Shown in pieces: positions 7,787 through 16,951 of a DNA stretch of 64,000 bases. The position numbers and the translations under genes are program-made. Numbering within the stretch: position 1 is the first letter of the stretch; the number at the start of each line of letters is the position of its first letter. Origin of the DNA: UBA9647 sp049522195. GTDB lineage: Bacteria > Bacteroidota > Ignavibacteria > UBA10030. The notes under the pieces are model-generated. The model was given only the letters and a program-made list of their open reading frames with translations. It was not told the origin of the DNA and did not search any database. Location of the stretch: NCBI GenBank assembly GCA_049522195.1, contig JBEKOB010000005.1, forward strand, positions 21,508 through 85,507, in the 5' to 3' direction.

Positions 7787-8739
7787 TGTCGTTTGGCGAT
7801 GCATTCAAGAAGCTAAAAGATGGTTTGACGAAGACGAGGGATACCCTCTTCAGCAAGGTGACGACGCTCGTCAGCACGAAAAAGGTCATCGACGACGAGA
7901 TGCTCGACCGGTTGGAGGAGATCCTTATCTCCGGCGATGTCGGATACGAGACAACGGTATTGATTCTCGACAATATCAAGAAGCGTGTGAAACAGGAGAA
8001 GATCGAGTCATCCGATCACCTGACATCTCTCCTGAAAGATGAAATTGCCCGGGTCCTGCATGTGAACGGCAGCTCGGAAGCAGCGGATCTTGCTTTGCCT
8101 CCAGGTCCGAGGCCCTTTGTTGTCATGGTTGTCGGCGTGAATGGAGTCGGAAAGACGACAACGATCGGCAAGTTGGCGAATGCCTACAAGGAAAAAGGAT
8201 ACAAGGTCATCGTTGGTGCAGCAGACACCTTCAGGGCTGCGGCGAATGAGCAGCTTGAGATCTGGGCTCAGAGGGCTGGTGTGGAAATCGTCCGCCAGGC
8301 GCACGGCGCAGATCCCGCTGCCGTTGCCTTCGATTCCCTCAGCTCCGCAATCTCACGCAACGCGGACGTCGTTATCATCGATACGGCCGGACGTCTTCAT
8401 ACGAAGATCAACTTGATGGAGGAACTGAAGAAGATGCGTCGGGTGCTGGACAAGCGGCTTGCGGGTGCCCCGCATGAGGTGCTGCTCGTTCTCGATGCGA
8501 CAACCGGTCAGAATGCTCTCCAGCAGGTAAAACAGTTCACGTCCGCTGTAGAAGTCACGGGACTTGTTCTTACCAAGCTCGATGGAACCGCAAAGGGAGG
8601 GATTGTCCTCGCGATCAGTCAGGAATTGAAGGTCCCTGTGAAATTCATCGGCGTCGGTGAGCAGATCGACGACCTGCAGGTCTTTGACCGGCGTGCGTTT
8701 GTCGATGCGCTGTTCGAAGGATTTAACCCGGAAGAGTGA
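7786..8739 (+). CDS. ftsY: Signal recognition particle receptor FtsY
   Basis: FtsY is the membrane-associated GTPase that receives ribosome-SRP complexes for co-translational insertion of membrane proteins. The 317-residue protein has the helical N domain (about 1-105) and then the G domain with GVNGVGKTTTIGK (about 118-130), DTFRAAA, DTAGRLH and TKLDGTAKGG, all intact. It is short because the acidic A domain of E. coli FtsY is absent, which is common. The ATG at 7786 shares one base with the pgsA stop, and AAAGG lies about ten bases ahead; an open frame continues upstream but would run inside pgsA. The stop TGA overlaps the next ATG. Confidence 0.96.
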   Translation: MSFGDAFKKLKDGLTKTRDTLFSKVTTLVSTKKVIDDEMLDRLEEILISGDVGYETTVLILDNIKKRVKQEKIESSDHLTSLLKDEIARVLHVNGSSEAADLALPPGPRPFVVMVVGVNGVGKTTTIGKLANAYKEKGYKVIVGAADTFRAAANEQLEIWAQRAGVEIVRQAHGADPAAVAFDSLSSAISRNADVVIIDTAGRLHTKINLMEELKKMRRVLDKRLAGAPHEVLLVLDATTGQNALQQVKQFTSAVEVTGLVLTKLDGTAKGGIVLAISQELKVPVKFIGVGEQIDDLQVFDRRAFVDALFEGFNPEE

Positions 8740-9755
8740 TGAAACTCTCATTCAAACGATATGATCTCAAGCTCAAGCACACATTCACGATAGCCCGTGG
8801 TGCTCGTGATAGTTCGCCCGTCGTAATCGTCGAGCTCGAGCATGATGGAATCGTAGGCTATGGTGAGGCTGCTCCGTCGGCCCGCTACGGAGAGTCAGTA
8901 GATTCGGTGGCGGCGTTCCTATCGAAAATTGACTGGACCAGATTTGATGATCCCTTTCAGGTGGAATCGATTCTGACGTACGTCGATGGACTGGCTGACG
9001 GTCATACGGCTGCGAAAGCGGCGGTTGATCTTGCTCTGCACGACTGGATGGGGCGCAAAGTAGGGCTGCCGTTATACAAGTATTGGGGACTCGACAAACA
9101 AAAGACTCCAATGACGTCCTTCACCATTGGGATTGACACGCCGAAAGTCATCGAGCAGAAAGTGCGGGAGGCGGAACAGTATCCGATTCTGAAAATCAAG
9201 CTCGGTGGGGACAACGACGAGGAGATCATTCGCACGATCAGGAAGGTCACAAAGAAAACGCTTCGGGTGGATGCGAATGAAGGATGGAAAGTCAAAGAGA
9301 AGGCAGTCGAAAAGATCAAGTGGTTGGAGCAGGAGGGAGTGGAGTTTGTCGAGCAGCCAATGCCTGCTGCCGACCTGGCTGGCACAGCATGGACGCGGGA
9401 GAGGGTGAACCTGCCCCTCGTTGCTGATGAGAACTCTCTTCGCCTTCATGATGTTCCAAAGCTGCAGGGAGCCTTCGACGGCATCAATATCAAGTTGATG
9501 AAATGCACGGGATTACGAGAGGCGATGCGGATGATCCACACCGCCAGGGCGTGCGACCTGAAAATCATGGTGGGCTGCATGATTGAAAGCTCGGTGGCGA
9601 TTTCCGCCGCCGCTCAATTGTCTCCCTTGATTGACTATGCCGACCTCGACGGGAATGTGTTGATTACCAATGATCCTTTCGACGGCGTGAGAAGTCTTGA
9701 TGGGACGATAGCACTTTTGGACCGACCCGGCCTCGGAGTTGAAAAACGAACCTAA
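8739..9755 (+). CDS. Dipeptide epimerase (L-Ala-D/L-Glu epimerase type)
   Basis: This is an enolase-superfamily enzyme of the muconate-lactonizing subgroup (338 residues). The catalytic pattern is visible: KIK in PILKIKLGG near residue 160, the three metal ligands in LRVDANEGW, FVEQPM and LVADENS, and the second catalytic lysine in INIKLMKCTG. GCMIESS near the end is typical of dipeptide epimerases, which invert L-Ala-L-Glu or related dipeptides from peptidoglycan. Other substrates are possible in this family. ATG at 8739 overlaps the ftsY stop; a GTG three bases earlier is less likely. mutL follows after seven bases. Confidence 0.85.
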   Translation: MKLSFKRYDLKLKHTFTIARGARDSSPVVIVELEHDGIVGYGEAAPSARYGESVDSVAAFLSKIDWTRFDDPFQVESILTYVDGLADGHTAAKAAVDLALHDWMGRKVGLPLYKYWGLDKQKTPMTSFTIGIDTPKVIEQKVREAEQYPILKIKLGGDNDEEIIRTIRKVTKKTLRVDANEGWKVKEKAVEKIKWLEQEGVEFVEQPMPAADLAGTAWTRERVNLPLVADENSLRLHDVPKLQGAFDGINIKLMKCTGLREAMRMIHTARACDLKIMVGCMIESSVAISAAAQLSPLIDYADLDGNVLITNDPFDGVRSLDGTIALLDRPGLGVEKRT

Positions 9756-9762
9756 TCTGAGC

Positions 9763-11631
9763 ATGGCAACGAAGATCCACATACTGGCAGCTGAGGTTGC
9801 GAACAAGATCGCTGCAGGCGAAGTAGTGCAGCGTCCCGCTTCGGCCGTCAAAGAACTGATCGAGAATGCTCTCGATGCCGGCGCGAAGAAGATCACTGTC
9901 ATCGTCAAGGATGCAGGTAAGACGCTGATGCAGGTGGTGGACGATGGGGATGGTATGTCTCCTGAAGACGCTTTACTCGCTTTCCAGCGTCATGCCACGA
10001 GCAAGATCTCGACAGCTCAGGATCTCGAGGCGATTGTCACACTTGGATTTCGCGGAGAAGCGCTTGCTTCCATCGCTGCTGTGTCGCAGGTGGAATTGAA
10101 AACGCGACAGCCTTCGAGCGATCTGGGCACGTTCATCCGCATAGAGGGGAATGAGCTGAAAGAACAGGTCCCAGCCGCCGCGGAACCCGGAACGTCGATT
10201 ACAGTCAAAAACCTCTTCTACAATACGCCCGGCCGGCGAAATTTCCTGAAGACTCGAAACACCGAGCTGAAAAACATCTCGGATGTCGTCACCAGAATGG
10301 CCATCGCGTTTCCCGGGATTGGCTGGGTGTATGTGAGCGACGATGAGCAGCTCCTGGACCTCAAACCGAAAGACGTGGAAGGCCGTCTGGCGGATCTCTT
10401 CGGAGAACGGCAATTTCGTTCCCTTGTCAAGCTGAACGAGGTTTCGGAATTCCTTACGCTCGACGGATTCATTGGCAAACCGGACTTCGCACGGAAGAGC
10501 CGTTCAGAGCAGTTCCTCTTCATCAATCGCAGGTATGTGCTCAACAGGGCCCTCAACCATGCCGTCTTCCAGGCGTACGAGCACCTGATGGTGAAAGGTG
10601 CATTCCCGTTCTATGTCCTCAACCTGACGATTGACCCGCGCAAAGTCGATGTAAATGTCCATCCCTCAAAGCTTGAAGTAAAATTCGAGAACGAATCCGC
10701 GATCTATCGGTTCGTGTTGACGTCCGTTCGTAAGACGCTTGGTGAGCACGATCTTGTCCCTTCGGTGACATTTGGTGGGGGACAGGTGGCGTCAGGTCCG
10801 GATGCACACCTTCGTTTCCTCCAGACAGAGCGGATGCAGACGAATCTTGGGGATCTCGTTCCGCCGGTGCAAAGCGAAACGCCTGATATCGATCTGGGGA
10901 GAGTTTTCCGGAACATTGAGCGAAGAATCGGCGACGATGTCCTCCAGCGAGACGGGGAAGCGACCTTCCCGACCGATCTCCCAAAACCTGCCGCAACGAT
11001 CCCTGATCGCATCCTTCAGCACAAACCGATCGGCACAGGCGCTGAGCAGCTTTCTGTCCAGGACGGGAAACCCATCTGGCAGGTACAGAACAAATACATC
11101 CTCTCGCAGATACGCACTGGATTGCTTATTATCGACCAGCACGTCGCCCACGAAAGGATTTTGTACGAGAAGGCAATCGCGAATTTCGAGAACAGCCTGC
11201 CGACGACGCAGCAGCTCCTTTTTCCCCAGACGATCCAGTTGAGTGCGAGCGATTATTCGCTTGCCAAGGAGCTCGTGCCGCATCTCGAAAAGCTCGGCTT
11301 CGACCTGAAACCTTTTGGAAAAAATACGGTTGTCATTGAAGGGATCCCGGCTGATGTCAGGGCTGGAAGCGAGTCACAGATCCTTCAGGATGTACTGGAT
11401 GAATATCGCAATAATGAGCATGCTCAGCAGATCGATGCGCGCGACAATCTGGCCAAGTCCTTTGCCTGCAAAGCTGCAATCAAGGCAGGCGACAGACTCA
11501 CGACCACGGAGATGCTTATACTGATCGATCAACTTTTTGCGACACGCATGCCGTACGTCTGTCCTCATGGACGTCCCATCGTTGTCAAAATATCAGTCGA
11601 CGAACTCGATCGCAGATTCGGTAGAACATAA
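9763..11631 (+). CDS. mutL: DNA mismatch repair protein MutL
   Basis: MutL couples mismatch recognition by MutS to strand removal. The 622-residue protein has the GHKL ATPase domain with ENALDAGAKKI, DDGDGM and TLGFRGEALASI in the first 110 residues, and VNVHPSKLEVKF near residue 305. The C-terminal domain keeps endonuclease motifs DQHVAHERILYE (about residue 465), SFACKAAIKAGD and CPHGRP, so this is the nicking type of MutL found in bacteria without MutH. In the first motif Val stands where Ala is usual. I chose ATG 9763 over an earlier TTG because the latter would overlap the epimerase gene. Confidence 0.96.
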   Translation: MATKIHILAAEVANKIAAGEVVQRPASAVKELIENALDAGAKKITVIVKDAGKTLMQVVDDGDGMSPEDALLAFQRHATSKISTAQDLEAIVTLGFRGEALASIAAVSQVELKTRQPSSDLGTFIRIEGNELKEQVPAAAEPGTSITVKNLFYNTPGRRNFLKTRNTELKNISDVVTRMAIAFPGIGWVYVSDDEQLLDLKPKDVEGRLADLFGERQFRSLVKLNEVSEFLTLDGFIGKPDFARKSRSEQFLFINRRYVLNRALNHAVFQAYEHLMVKGAFPFYVLNLTIDPRKVDVNVHPSKLEVKFENESAIYRFVLTSVRKTLGEHDLVPSVTFGGGQVASGPDAHLRFLQTERMQTNLGDLVPPVQSETPDIDLGRVFRNIERRIGDDVLQRDGEATFPTDLPKPAATIPDRILQHKPIGTGAEQLSVQDGKPIWQVQNKYILSQIRTGLLIIDQHVAHERILYEKAIANFENSLPTTQQLLFPQTIQLSASDYSLAKELVPHLEKLGFDLKPFGKNTVVIEGIPADVRAGSESQILQDVLDEYRNNEHAQQIDARDNLAKSFACKAAIKAGDRLTTTEMLILIDQLFATRMPYVCPHGRPIVVKISVDELDRRFGRT

Positions 11632-11661
11632 TCTATCCACGCAAGCGGAAAGGCAGAATGT

Positions 11662-13326
11662 ATGCACAATGGTCTGAATGGCATGGGAGAGGGAAGGAAA
11701 AGGTGGGAGGAGAATGTCAAGGCCGGTGGAAAGGTGCGTGGAGTGAAGTTCACGACCGTCAGTGGCGAACCGATCGAGATGCTCTATGATCCGCACGACG
11801 TCGAGGCGATTAATTTCCTGAGCGACATTGGGTATCCGGGCGAGTATCCGTATACGAGGGGAATCCACCCCACAGGATATCGGGGAAGGCTGTGGACGAT
11901 GCGCCAGTTCGCCGGCTTCGGCACGCCGGAGGACACCAACGAACGTTATCATTATCTCCTCGAGCACGGGCAGACCGGGCTTTCCGTTGCGTTCGATCTT
12001 CCAACGCTCATGGGGCGCGATGCAGATGATCCGCATTCGGAAGGTGAAGTTGGGATTTGCGGCGTCTCTGTCAGCTCGCTGGCCGACATGGAGATTCTCT
12101 TCAAGGGAATCAACCTCTCACAGATCTCGACCTCGATGACCATCAACGCTCCTGCTGCGATGATGATGGCCTTTTATCTGGCTGTGGCTCAGGAGCAGGG
12201 GCTCGATTTCAAGACACTGCGAGGGACAACACAGACTGATATTCTCAAAGAGTATATCGCACAAAAAGAGTGGATCTATCCTCCCGAACCGTCGATGCGG
12301 TTAATCATCGATATGTTCGAGTATCTGAACAGAGAAGTGCCACAGTGGAATCCGATCTCCGTGAGCGGGTACCATATCCGAGAGGCTGGCTCGACTTCAA
12401 TCCAGGAACTCGCGTTTACGCTTGCCGATGGGTTTGCATACGTCGAGGCGGGAATAGCCCGAGGTCTTGACGTCGACGAGTTTGCACCGAGGATTTCCTT
12501 CTTCTTCAATTCCCACGTCGATTTCTTTGAAGAGATCGCGAAGTTCCGTGCAGCCAGGAGGATCTGGGCCAAGAGGATGAAGAATGAGTACGGAGCGAAG
12601 AACCCCCGCTCGCTGATGCTTCGATTCCACACACAGACCGCCGGTTGTTCGTTGACAGCACAGCAGCCAGAAAACAACATCGTCAGGACTGCCTACCAGG
12701 CTCTCGCCGGTGTATTGGGCGGGACGCAATCGTTACACACAAACTCGATGGACGAGACTCTGGCACTGCCATCCGAGAAAGCCGTAAAGATTGCGCTCAG
12801 AACTCAGCAAATCATAGCCTACGAGACGGGTGTGACGAACACTGTGGATCCGCTCGCAGGAAGTTATTTTGTGGAAGCGTTGACGACGAAGATGGAGCAG
12901 GAAGCGGAGCTGTATTTTGAGAAAATCGACACGTTGGGGGGTGTGATCCCGGCCATCGAAGCCGGTTTCTTCCAGCGCGAAATTGCCGATGCTGCATACC
13001 GTTACCAGCGTGAATTAGATGCTCGGGAGAAGATCATCGTCGGTGTCAACGAGTTTATTGAAGCGAACGAGAGCATCGAGATTCCTATCCTTGTGATTTC
13101 TCCTGAAGTTGAAGTCAAGCAGCGCAAACGGTTGGGAGATGTTAGGCAGAGCAGAAACAATGAGGCGGTGGAACGATCCCTTTCAGAACTGAAACAGGCA
13201 GCGATCGACCAGAAAAACCTGGTCCCGCGGCTTCTGGGAAGTACCCGGTCGTACGTGACGCTGGGGGAAATGTGCGCTGCGCTGGCGGAGGTCTTCGGTC
13301 TCTACGAAGAACCAGCCGTGTTTTGA
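11662..13326 (+). CDS. mcmA1: Methylmalonyl-CoA mutase, catalytic subunit without B12 domain
   Basis: The enzyme interconverts methylmalonyl-CoA and succinyl-CoA by a radical mechanism and links propionate or branched-chain carbon to the TCA cycle. The 554-residue protein is the TIM-barrel substrate domain only: YPYTRGIHPTGYRGRLWTMRQ and GFGTPEDTNERYHYLL at the start, FDLPTLMGRDADD, SGYHIREAGS, RFHTQTAGCSLTAQQPENN and GGTQSLHTNSMDE. The cobalamin-binding domain is missing; it is encoded separately by the 17564-17980 gene, as in archaea and other bacteria with a split enzyme. Related mutases (ethylmalonyl-, isobutyryl-CoA) are similar, so the exact substrate is probable rather than certain. 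Confidence 0.92.
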   Translation: MHNGLNGMGEGRKRWEENVKAGGKVRGVKFTTVSGEPIEMLYDPHDVEAINFLSDIGYPGEYPYTRGIHPTGYRGRLWTMRQFAGFGTPEDTNERYHYLLEHGQTGLSVAFDLPTLMGRDADDPHSEGEVGICGVSVSSLADMEILFKGINLSQISTSMTINAPAAMMMAFYLAVAQEQGLDFKTLRGTTQTDILKEYIAQKEWIYPPEPSMRLIIDMFEYLNREVPQWNPISVSGYHIREAGSTSIQELAFTLADGFAYVEAGIARGLDVDEFAPRISFFFNSHVDFFEEIAKFRAARRIWAKRMKNEYGAKNPRSLMLRFHTQTAGCSLTAQQPENNIVRTAYQALAGVLGGTQSLHTNSMDETLALPSEKAVKIALRTQQIIAYETGVTNTVDPLAGSYFVEALTTKMEQEAELYFEKIDTLGGVIPAIEAGFFQREIADAAYRYQRELDAREKIIVGVNEFIEANESIEIPILVISPEVEVKQRKRLGDVRQSRNNEAVERSLSELKQAAIDQKNLVPRLLGSTRSYVTLGEMCAALAEVFGLYEEPAVF

Positions 13327-13352
13327 TCGTACACTGCCAAAGGGGACATACT

Positions 13353-14252
13353 ATGCGCCCGGTTGTGCGTTTACTCAGACCCGAACAATGGCTCAAGAAC
13401 TTCTTCATCTTCGCGCCTCTCATTTTTTCGAAACACCTATTCAATGAAGCGTATCTTGCAACGGCGGTGCAGGCGTTCGTCGTGTTTTCGCTGCTATCGA
13501 GCACCGTATATATCTTTAACGACATAGCCGATCGTGAGGCCGACAGGCTTCACCCAACCAAGCGAAACAGGCCCATCGCCGCCGGCAAGATCTCGATCCC
13601 TCAGTCCATCGGGATTGCCATTGGCTTGCTCATTCTCATCAGTTTTCTGATGACGCAGTTGAATGCGAAGTTCCTCTTCATCGCCGCCGTGTACTTTGTG
13701 CTCAATCTTGGATATTCCTTTTTCCTCAAGCATGTTGTCCTCGTTGACGTTTTCATCGTCGCCGCGGGTTTTATGCTTCGTGTTTTGGCTGGCGCCTTTG
13801 TCATCAATGTCCAGGTATCCGAGTGGCTTGTGCTGTGTACGCTCTTCGTGTCATTGTTCCTCTCGATCTCGAAGCGCCGTGCAGAACTGATGATTGTGAA
13901 AAACTCCGATAATTATGAAGGGCGTGCGGTGTTACGAGGATACGACCTCGAATTCCTGGATCAGATGATGACCATCGCCGCCTCAGGGATGGCAATCTCG
14001 TACGCCTTGTATACGGTGGCCGAACGAACCATCAGCATCTTTGGATCATCGAACCTGATCTTTACGACGCTGTTTGTCTTGTTCGGCATATTTCGATATC
14101 TTTATCTCATAAGAGCCAGGAAGACGGAAGACAATCCGACGCACATGCTTACAACGGATCCCGTCACGCTCTTCAACGTCGCCGCTTGGTTCGCTGTTTG
14201 TGTCATCATCATCTACTTTGCAGAAATTAAACTTTGGCTTGGAGTCCGATGA
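13353..14252 (+). CDS. UbiA-family prenyltransferase, decaprenyl-phosphate phosphoribosyltransferase-like
   Basis: This is a polytopic membrane protein of 299 residues with about eight hydrophobic helices. The first Asp-rich motif reads NDIADREADRLHPTKRNRP, which is the form seen in decaprenyl-phosphate phosphoribosyltransferases (NDxxDxxxDRxHPxKxxRPIA) more than in quinone or heme prenyltransferases. Such enzymes attach phosphoribose from PRPP to a polyprenyl phosphate. A second motif, KRRAELMIVKNSDNYEGR, follows near residue 175. I used the ATG at 13353, preceded by AGGGGAC, since the longer frame would overlap the mutase gene. It is coupled by ATGA to the DUF362 gene, but the other genes expected for arabinose donor synthesis are not in the window. 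Confidence 0.78.
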   Translation: MRPVVRLLRPEQWLKNFFIFAPLIFSKHLFNEAYLATAVQAFVVFSLLSSTVYIFNDIADREADRLHPTKRNRPIAAGKISIPQSIGIAIGLLILISFLMTQLNAKFLFIAAVYFVLNLGYSFFLKHVVLVDVFIVAAGFMLRVLAGAFVINVQVSEWLVLCTLFVSLFLSISKRRAELMIVKNSDNYEGRAVLRGYDLEFLDQMMTIAASGMAISYALYTVAERTISIFGSSNLIFTTLFVLFGIFRYLYLIRARKTEDNPTHMLTTDPVTLFNVAAWFAVCVIIIYFAEIKLWLGVR

Positions 14253-15397
14253 AACTTCCTGAACCGAAATCACCGACCCGGATAACCGGATTCAAGACGG
14301 TTGATCCGACCGTTGTGGTCGTCAAGACGACGCCCGCGACAGTTCTAGAGGATATCCAGCGCGCGATGGAGATGGCGGGTGTGAAATCCGTACTCGATGC
14401 CGGCGCAACCACAATTCTGAAAGACAACATTTCATGGCATTTCCCGTTCCCTGCCGCGAACACGACTCCGTGGCAGCTGGAGGGGACCATCCTTGGATTA
14501 CGAAAGTCCGGCTTGAAGGATCTGGTCTGTGTTCAGAACAAGACGGTTGTCACGGATGCCTTCAAGGGAGAAGACCTGAACAAATACGTACCGCTCTTCA
14601 AGAAGTACGACATTCCGGTCAAATTCAATTTCAAAGATGGAGACATGAAGTGGATCGAATACAGGCCGAAGACTCCGCTTCTTGTGCTTGACCAGATCTA
14701 TCCGGACGGCATCCGTATCCCGGATTTCTTTTTTGGGAAGAACATTGTTCATCTGCCGACGGTCAAGTGTCATATCTATACGACAACCACCGGCGCAATG
14801 AAGAACGCATTCGGTGGACTATTGAACACCTATCGCCACTATACACATTCATGGATTCATGAGACGCTCGTCGATTTGCTTGCCATTCAAAGAGAGATCC
14901 ACGCGGGGCTTTTCGCGGTGATGGACGGGACGACGGCGGGGAATGGGCCGGGCCCGCGCACGATGTATCCCGAAGAGAAGAATGTTATCCTCGTCAGTGC
15001 GGACCAGGTGGCGATTGATGCGGTATCTGCCAAGATGATGGGCCACGATCCACTAAGCATCAAATACATTCGACTGGCACACGAGCGAGGATTGGGATGT
15101 GGAGATCCCCGGATGATCAAGGTACTGGGCGAGGACATTACGGGCGTGAATTGGAAGTTCTCGGTCGGCGATAACATGGCGAGCATGGCGGGTGATCTGC
15201 TCTGGTTTAGTCCTCTCAGAAAATTCCAGAATATCTTCTTCAGAACTCCGTTGGTGAACTTCTTCATTTTTGGCTCGGAGGCATATCACGACTACTACCG
15301 CTGGCCGCTCAGGGACAGGCGAGTGTTCAGCAAGTGGCTGAAGTCGTCGCAATGGGGCAAACTGTTCGCGTCGTACGAGCCCCGCACCGGCGCCTGA
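14249..15397 (+). CDS. DUF362 domain protein
   Basis: The 382-residue soluble protein matches the DUF362 family by VLDAGATTILKDNISW near the start, a middle block with HLPTVKCHIYTTTTGAMKNA, and a block with VILVSADQVAIDAVSAKMMG. The family has no settled function; some members carry ferredoxin domains, but this one has no Cys-rich cluster. GGAG at 14241-14244 precedes the ATG at 14249, which overlaps the stop of the prenyltransferase gene by four bases. That coupling suggests a shared pathway, possibly in polyprenyl-linked sugar chemistry, but this is inference. The C-terminal 80 residues are rich in aromatic residues (FFRTPLVNFFIFGSEAYHDY) and may contact the membrane. Confidence 0.8.
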   Translation: MKLPEPKSPTRITGFKTVDPTVVVVKTTPATVLEDIQRAMEMAGVKSVLDAGATTILKDNISWHFPFPAANTTPWQLEGTILGLRKSGLKDLVCVQNKTVVTDAFKGEDLNKYVPLFKKYDIPVKFNFKDGDMKWIEYRPKTPLLVLDQIYPDGIRIPDFFFGKNIVHLPTVKCHIYTTTTGAMKNAFGGLLNTYRHYTHSWIHETLVDLLAIQREIHAGLFAVMDGTTAGNGPGPRTMYPEEKNVILVSADQVAIDAVSAKMMGHDPLSIKYIRLAHERGLGCGDPRMIKVLGEDITGVNWKFSVGDNMASMAGDLLWFSPLRKFQNIFFRTPLVNFFIFGSEAYHDYYRWPLRDRRVFSKWLKSSQWGKLFASYEPRTGA

Positions 15398-15467
15398 ACT
15401 ACACGCAACGGCGTATTGTCATCGTTGCAGATCCACTCTCATAGTACCCGATGAAACTGAAGCTCAC

Positions 15468-16319
15468 ATGGCAACCAGAACGAGATCTGAACTGTTCCTC
15501 CTGTCTATCACTCTCATCTGGGGCAGTACCTTTGTCACCTCGAAGTATCTGCTTGGCACAATCTCGCCTCTCATCTACATCGGCGTTCGATTTGCCGTGG
15601 CCATGGTTGCATTTGCTCTGCTGTTCCCTCGAAAGGTATTTATTGCGCCGAGAGGTTCGTGGATCAAAGGGGGAATCCTGGGAATTTTGCTATTCATTGG
15701 TTTTGCCACGCAGACTGTCGGACTCCAGTATACGGGAGCTACCAAATCGGCCTTCATCACAGGGATGATGGTTGTTTTCACTCCTCTCTGTCAACTGCTC
15801 ATCGAACGTCGCGCACCCAGGATCGGCAACATCATCGGGATCCTGATGGTGACCGCCGGTCTGTACTTCCTCACGTCGCCCGGCGGATCCGAGTTCAATT
15901 TGGGGGATGGTCTTAATCTCATCTGCGCCGTCACGTTTGGATTCTACATCGTGTACCTCGATGTCTTCTCGAAAGAGCACGACGCCGTGCATCTCACTAT
16001 GGCACAATTCGTCACCTGCACCGTGCTGGGATTGGGTTCGGCATTCCTTTTCGAGAACGTCAGGTTCGCCCCGTCTGTGGGGGGTGTGATGGCACTCGTA
16101 TACCTGATCGTTTTTGCCACCATCATAGCGCTGTTTGTCCAAAACAGATACCAGAAAGACACAACGCCAACAAGGAGCGCAGTCATTTTCTCGATCGAGC
16201 CGGTCCTTGCTGCCGGGTTCGCTTATCTTCTCCTGGGAGAGGTTCTTGGCGCCATAGGAATGCTGGGTGGCGCGATGATTGTCGGGGGCGTGCTTGTGTC
16301 GGAGCTTTCACCGGGGTAA
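15468..16319 (+). CDS. EamA/DMT-family transporter
   Basis: This inner-membrane protein of 283 residues has about ten hydrophobic helices arranged as two EamA repeats. The first begins LSITLIWGSTFVTSKYLL and the second ends IEPVLAAGFAYLLLGEVLG, both typical of drug/metabolite transporters. ATTKSAFITGM-like sequence in helix 3-4 (TGATKSAFITGMMVV) is also usual. The family exports amino acids, nucleosides or other metabolites; the substrate cannot be told. It lies 70 bases after the DUF362 gene with no clear terminator between. Confidence 0.87.
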   Translation: MATRTRSELFLLSITLIWGSTFVTSKYLLGTISPLIYIGVRFAVAMVAFALLFPRKVFIAPRGSWIKGGILGILLFIGFATQTVGLQYTGATKSAFITGMMVVFTPLCQLLIERRAPRIGNIIGILMVTAGLYFLTSPGGSEFNLGDGLNLICAVTFGFYIVYLDVFSKEHDAVHLTMAQFVTCTVLGLGSAFLFENVRFAPSVGGVMALVYLIVFATIIALFVQNRYQKDTTPTRSAVIFSIEPVLAAGFAYLLLGEVLGAIGMLGGAMIVGGVLVSELSPG

Positions 16320-16413
16320 GGGGGGGAGCAGACCCCTCGAATGCCATTTTTGGAAACGGGATTGGATGCGTTTGTCCGGGGACACACAGCCTGCGAATTC
16401 CTGAAAAAAGTAC

Positions 16414-16442
16414 TTGAGTTTGACTGGAGCATGATGTACCTT
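16414..16442 (+). promoter_or_regulatory. Candidate sigma-70 promoter before the secreted FN3-like gene
   Basis: TTGAGT (16414-16419) and TACCTT (16437-16442) are 17 bases apart. The predicted start lies about six bases before the ATG at 16455, giving a very short leader, as also seen for purF and the 29041 gene. Confidence 0.45.
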
Positions 16443-16454
16443 CTTCCAGCGAAC

Positions 16455-16886
16455 ATGAAGACCGCACTGAGATTGATAATTCCACTTGTTTTCACCGCGC
16501 TTGCGGTGGGGCAGCTATTCGCGGGTTCTGTCATCAAGGACTACAGTCTTGTGGCAAGTCCCAAGAATGGAAATGTCAGCGTCATTTGGCAGACGGTGAA
16601 CGAGACAAACGTCTTGAGATTTGAGATCTGGAGAGCACCGGTTTCATTGCAGACGGGCGCGGCTCAGGAATTCACCTTCGCAGGTTCGATGAATCCTCTC
16701 GGTGCCGGTCGCCAATATGAGTTTATCGACCAAGCTCCTTTCAAGGTGACGAACAACTTCTTTGTATACAAAGTCCGCGTTGTCTTCCAAGACGGCACCT
16801 TTGCGGATTCAGACGTTGTCAAGACAGAAGCTCTCAGTTCAACCGCAAAACGCACGTGGGGTAGCATTAAGGCGATGTTCCGATAA
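16455..16886 (+). CDS. Secreted single-domain protein with fibronectin III-like fold
   Basis: The 143-residue product starts with a signal peptide (about residues 1-23, ending LFAG). The mature part follows the pattern of the beta-sandwich domains often found before type IX sorting tails: NGNVSVIWQTVNETNVLRFE, then YEFIDQAPF, then YKVRVVFQDGTFADSDVV. Here this domain stands almost alone and is followed only by a short basic tail without a sorting signal. The open frame extends upstream to 16341, but the signal peptide shows that the start is 16455. Function unknown. A terminator follows at 16915. Confidence 0.7.
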   Translation: MKTALRLIIPLVFTALAVGQLFAGSVIKDYSLVASPKNGNVSVIWQTVNETNVLRFEIWRAPVSLQTGAAQEFTFAGSMNPLGAGRQYEFIDQAPFKVTNNFFVYKVRVVFQDGTFADSDVVKTEALSSTAKRTWGSIKAMFR

Positions 16887-16914
16887 TTGTCTGACCATAC
16901 ATTCTACCTCTGAG

Positions 16915-16939
16915 GCGATACACTGTTATCGCTTTTTTT
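16915..16939 (+). terminator. Rho-independent terminator upstream of maf
   Basis: GCGATA (16915-16920) pairs with TATCGC (16927-16932) across a six-base loop, followed by seven T. Confidence 0.75.
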
Positions 16940-16951
16940 GTTTTAGGACGA

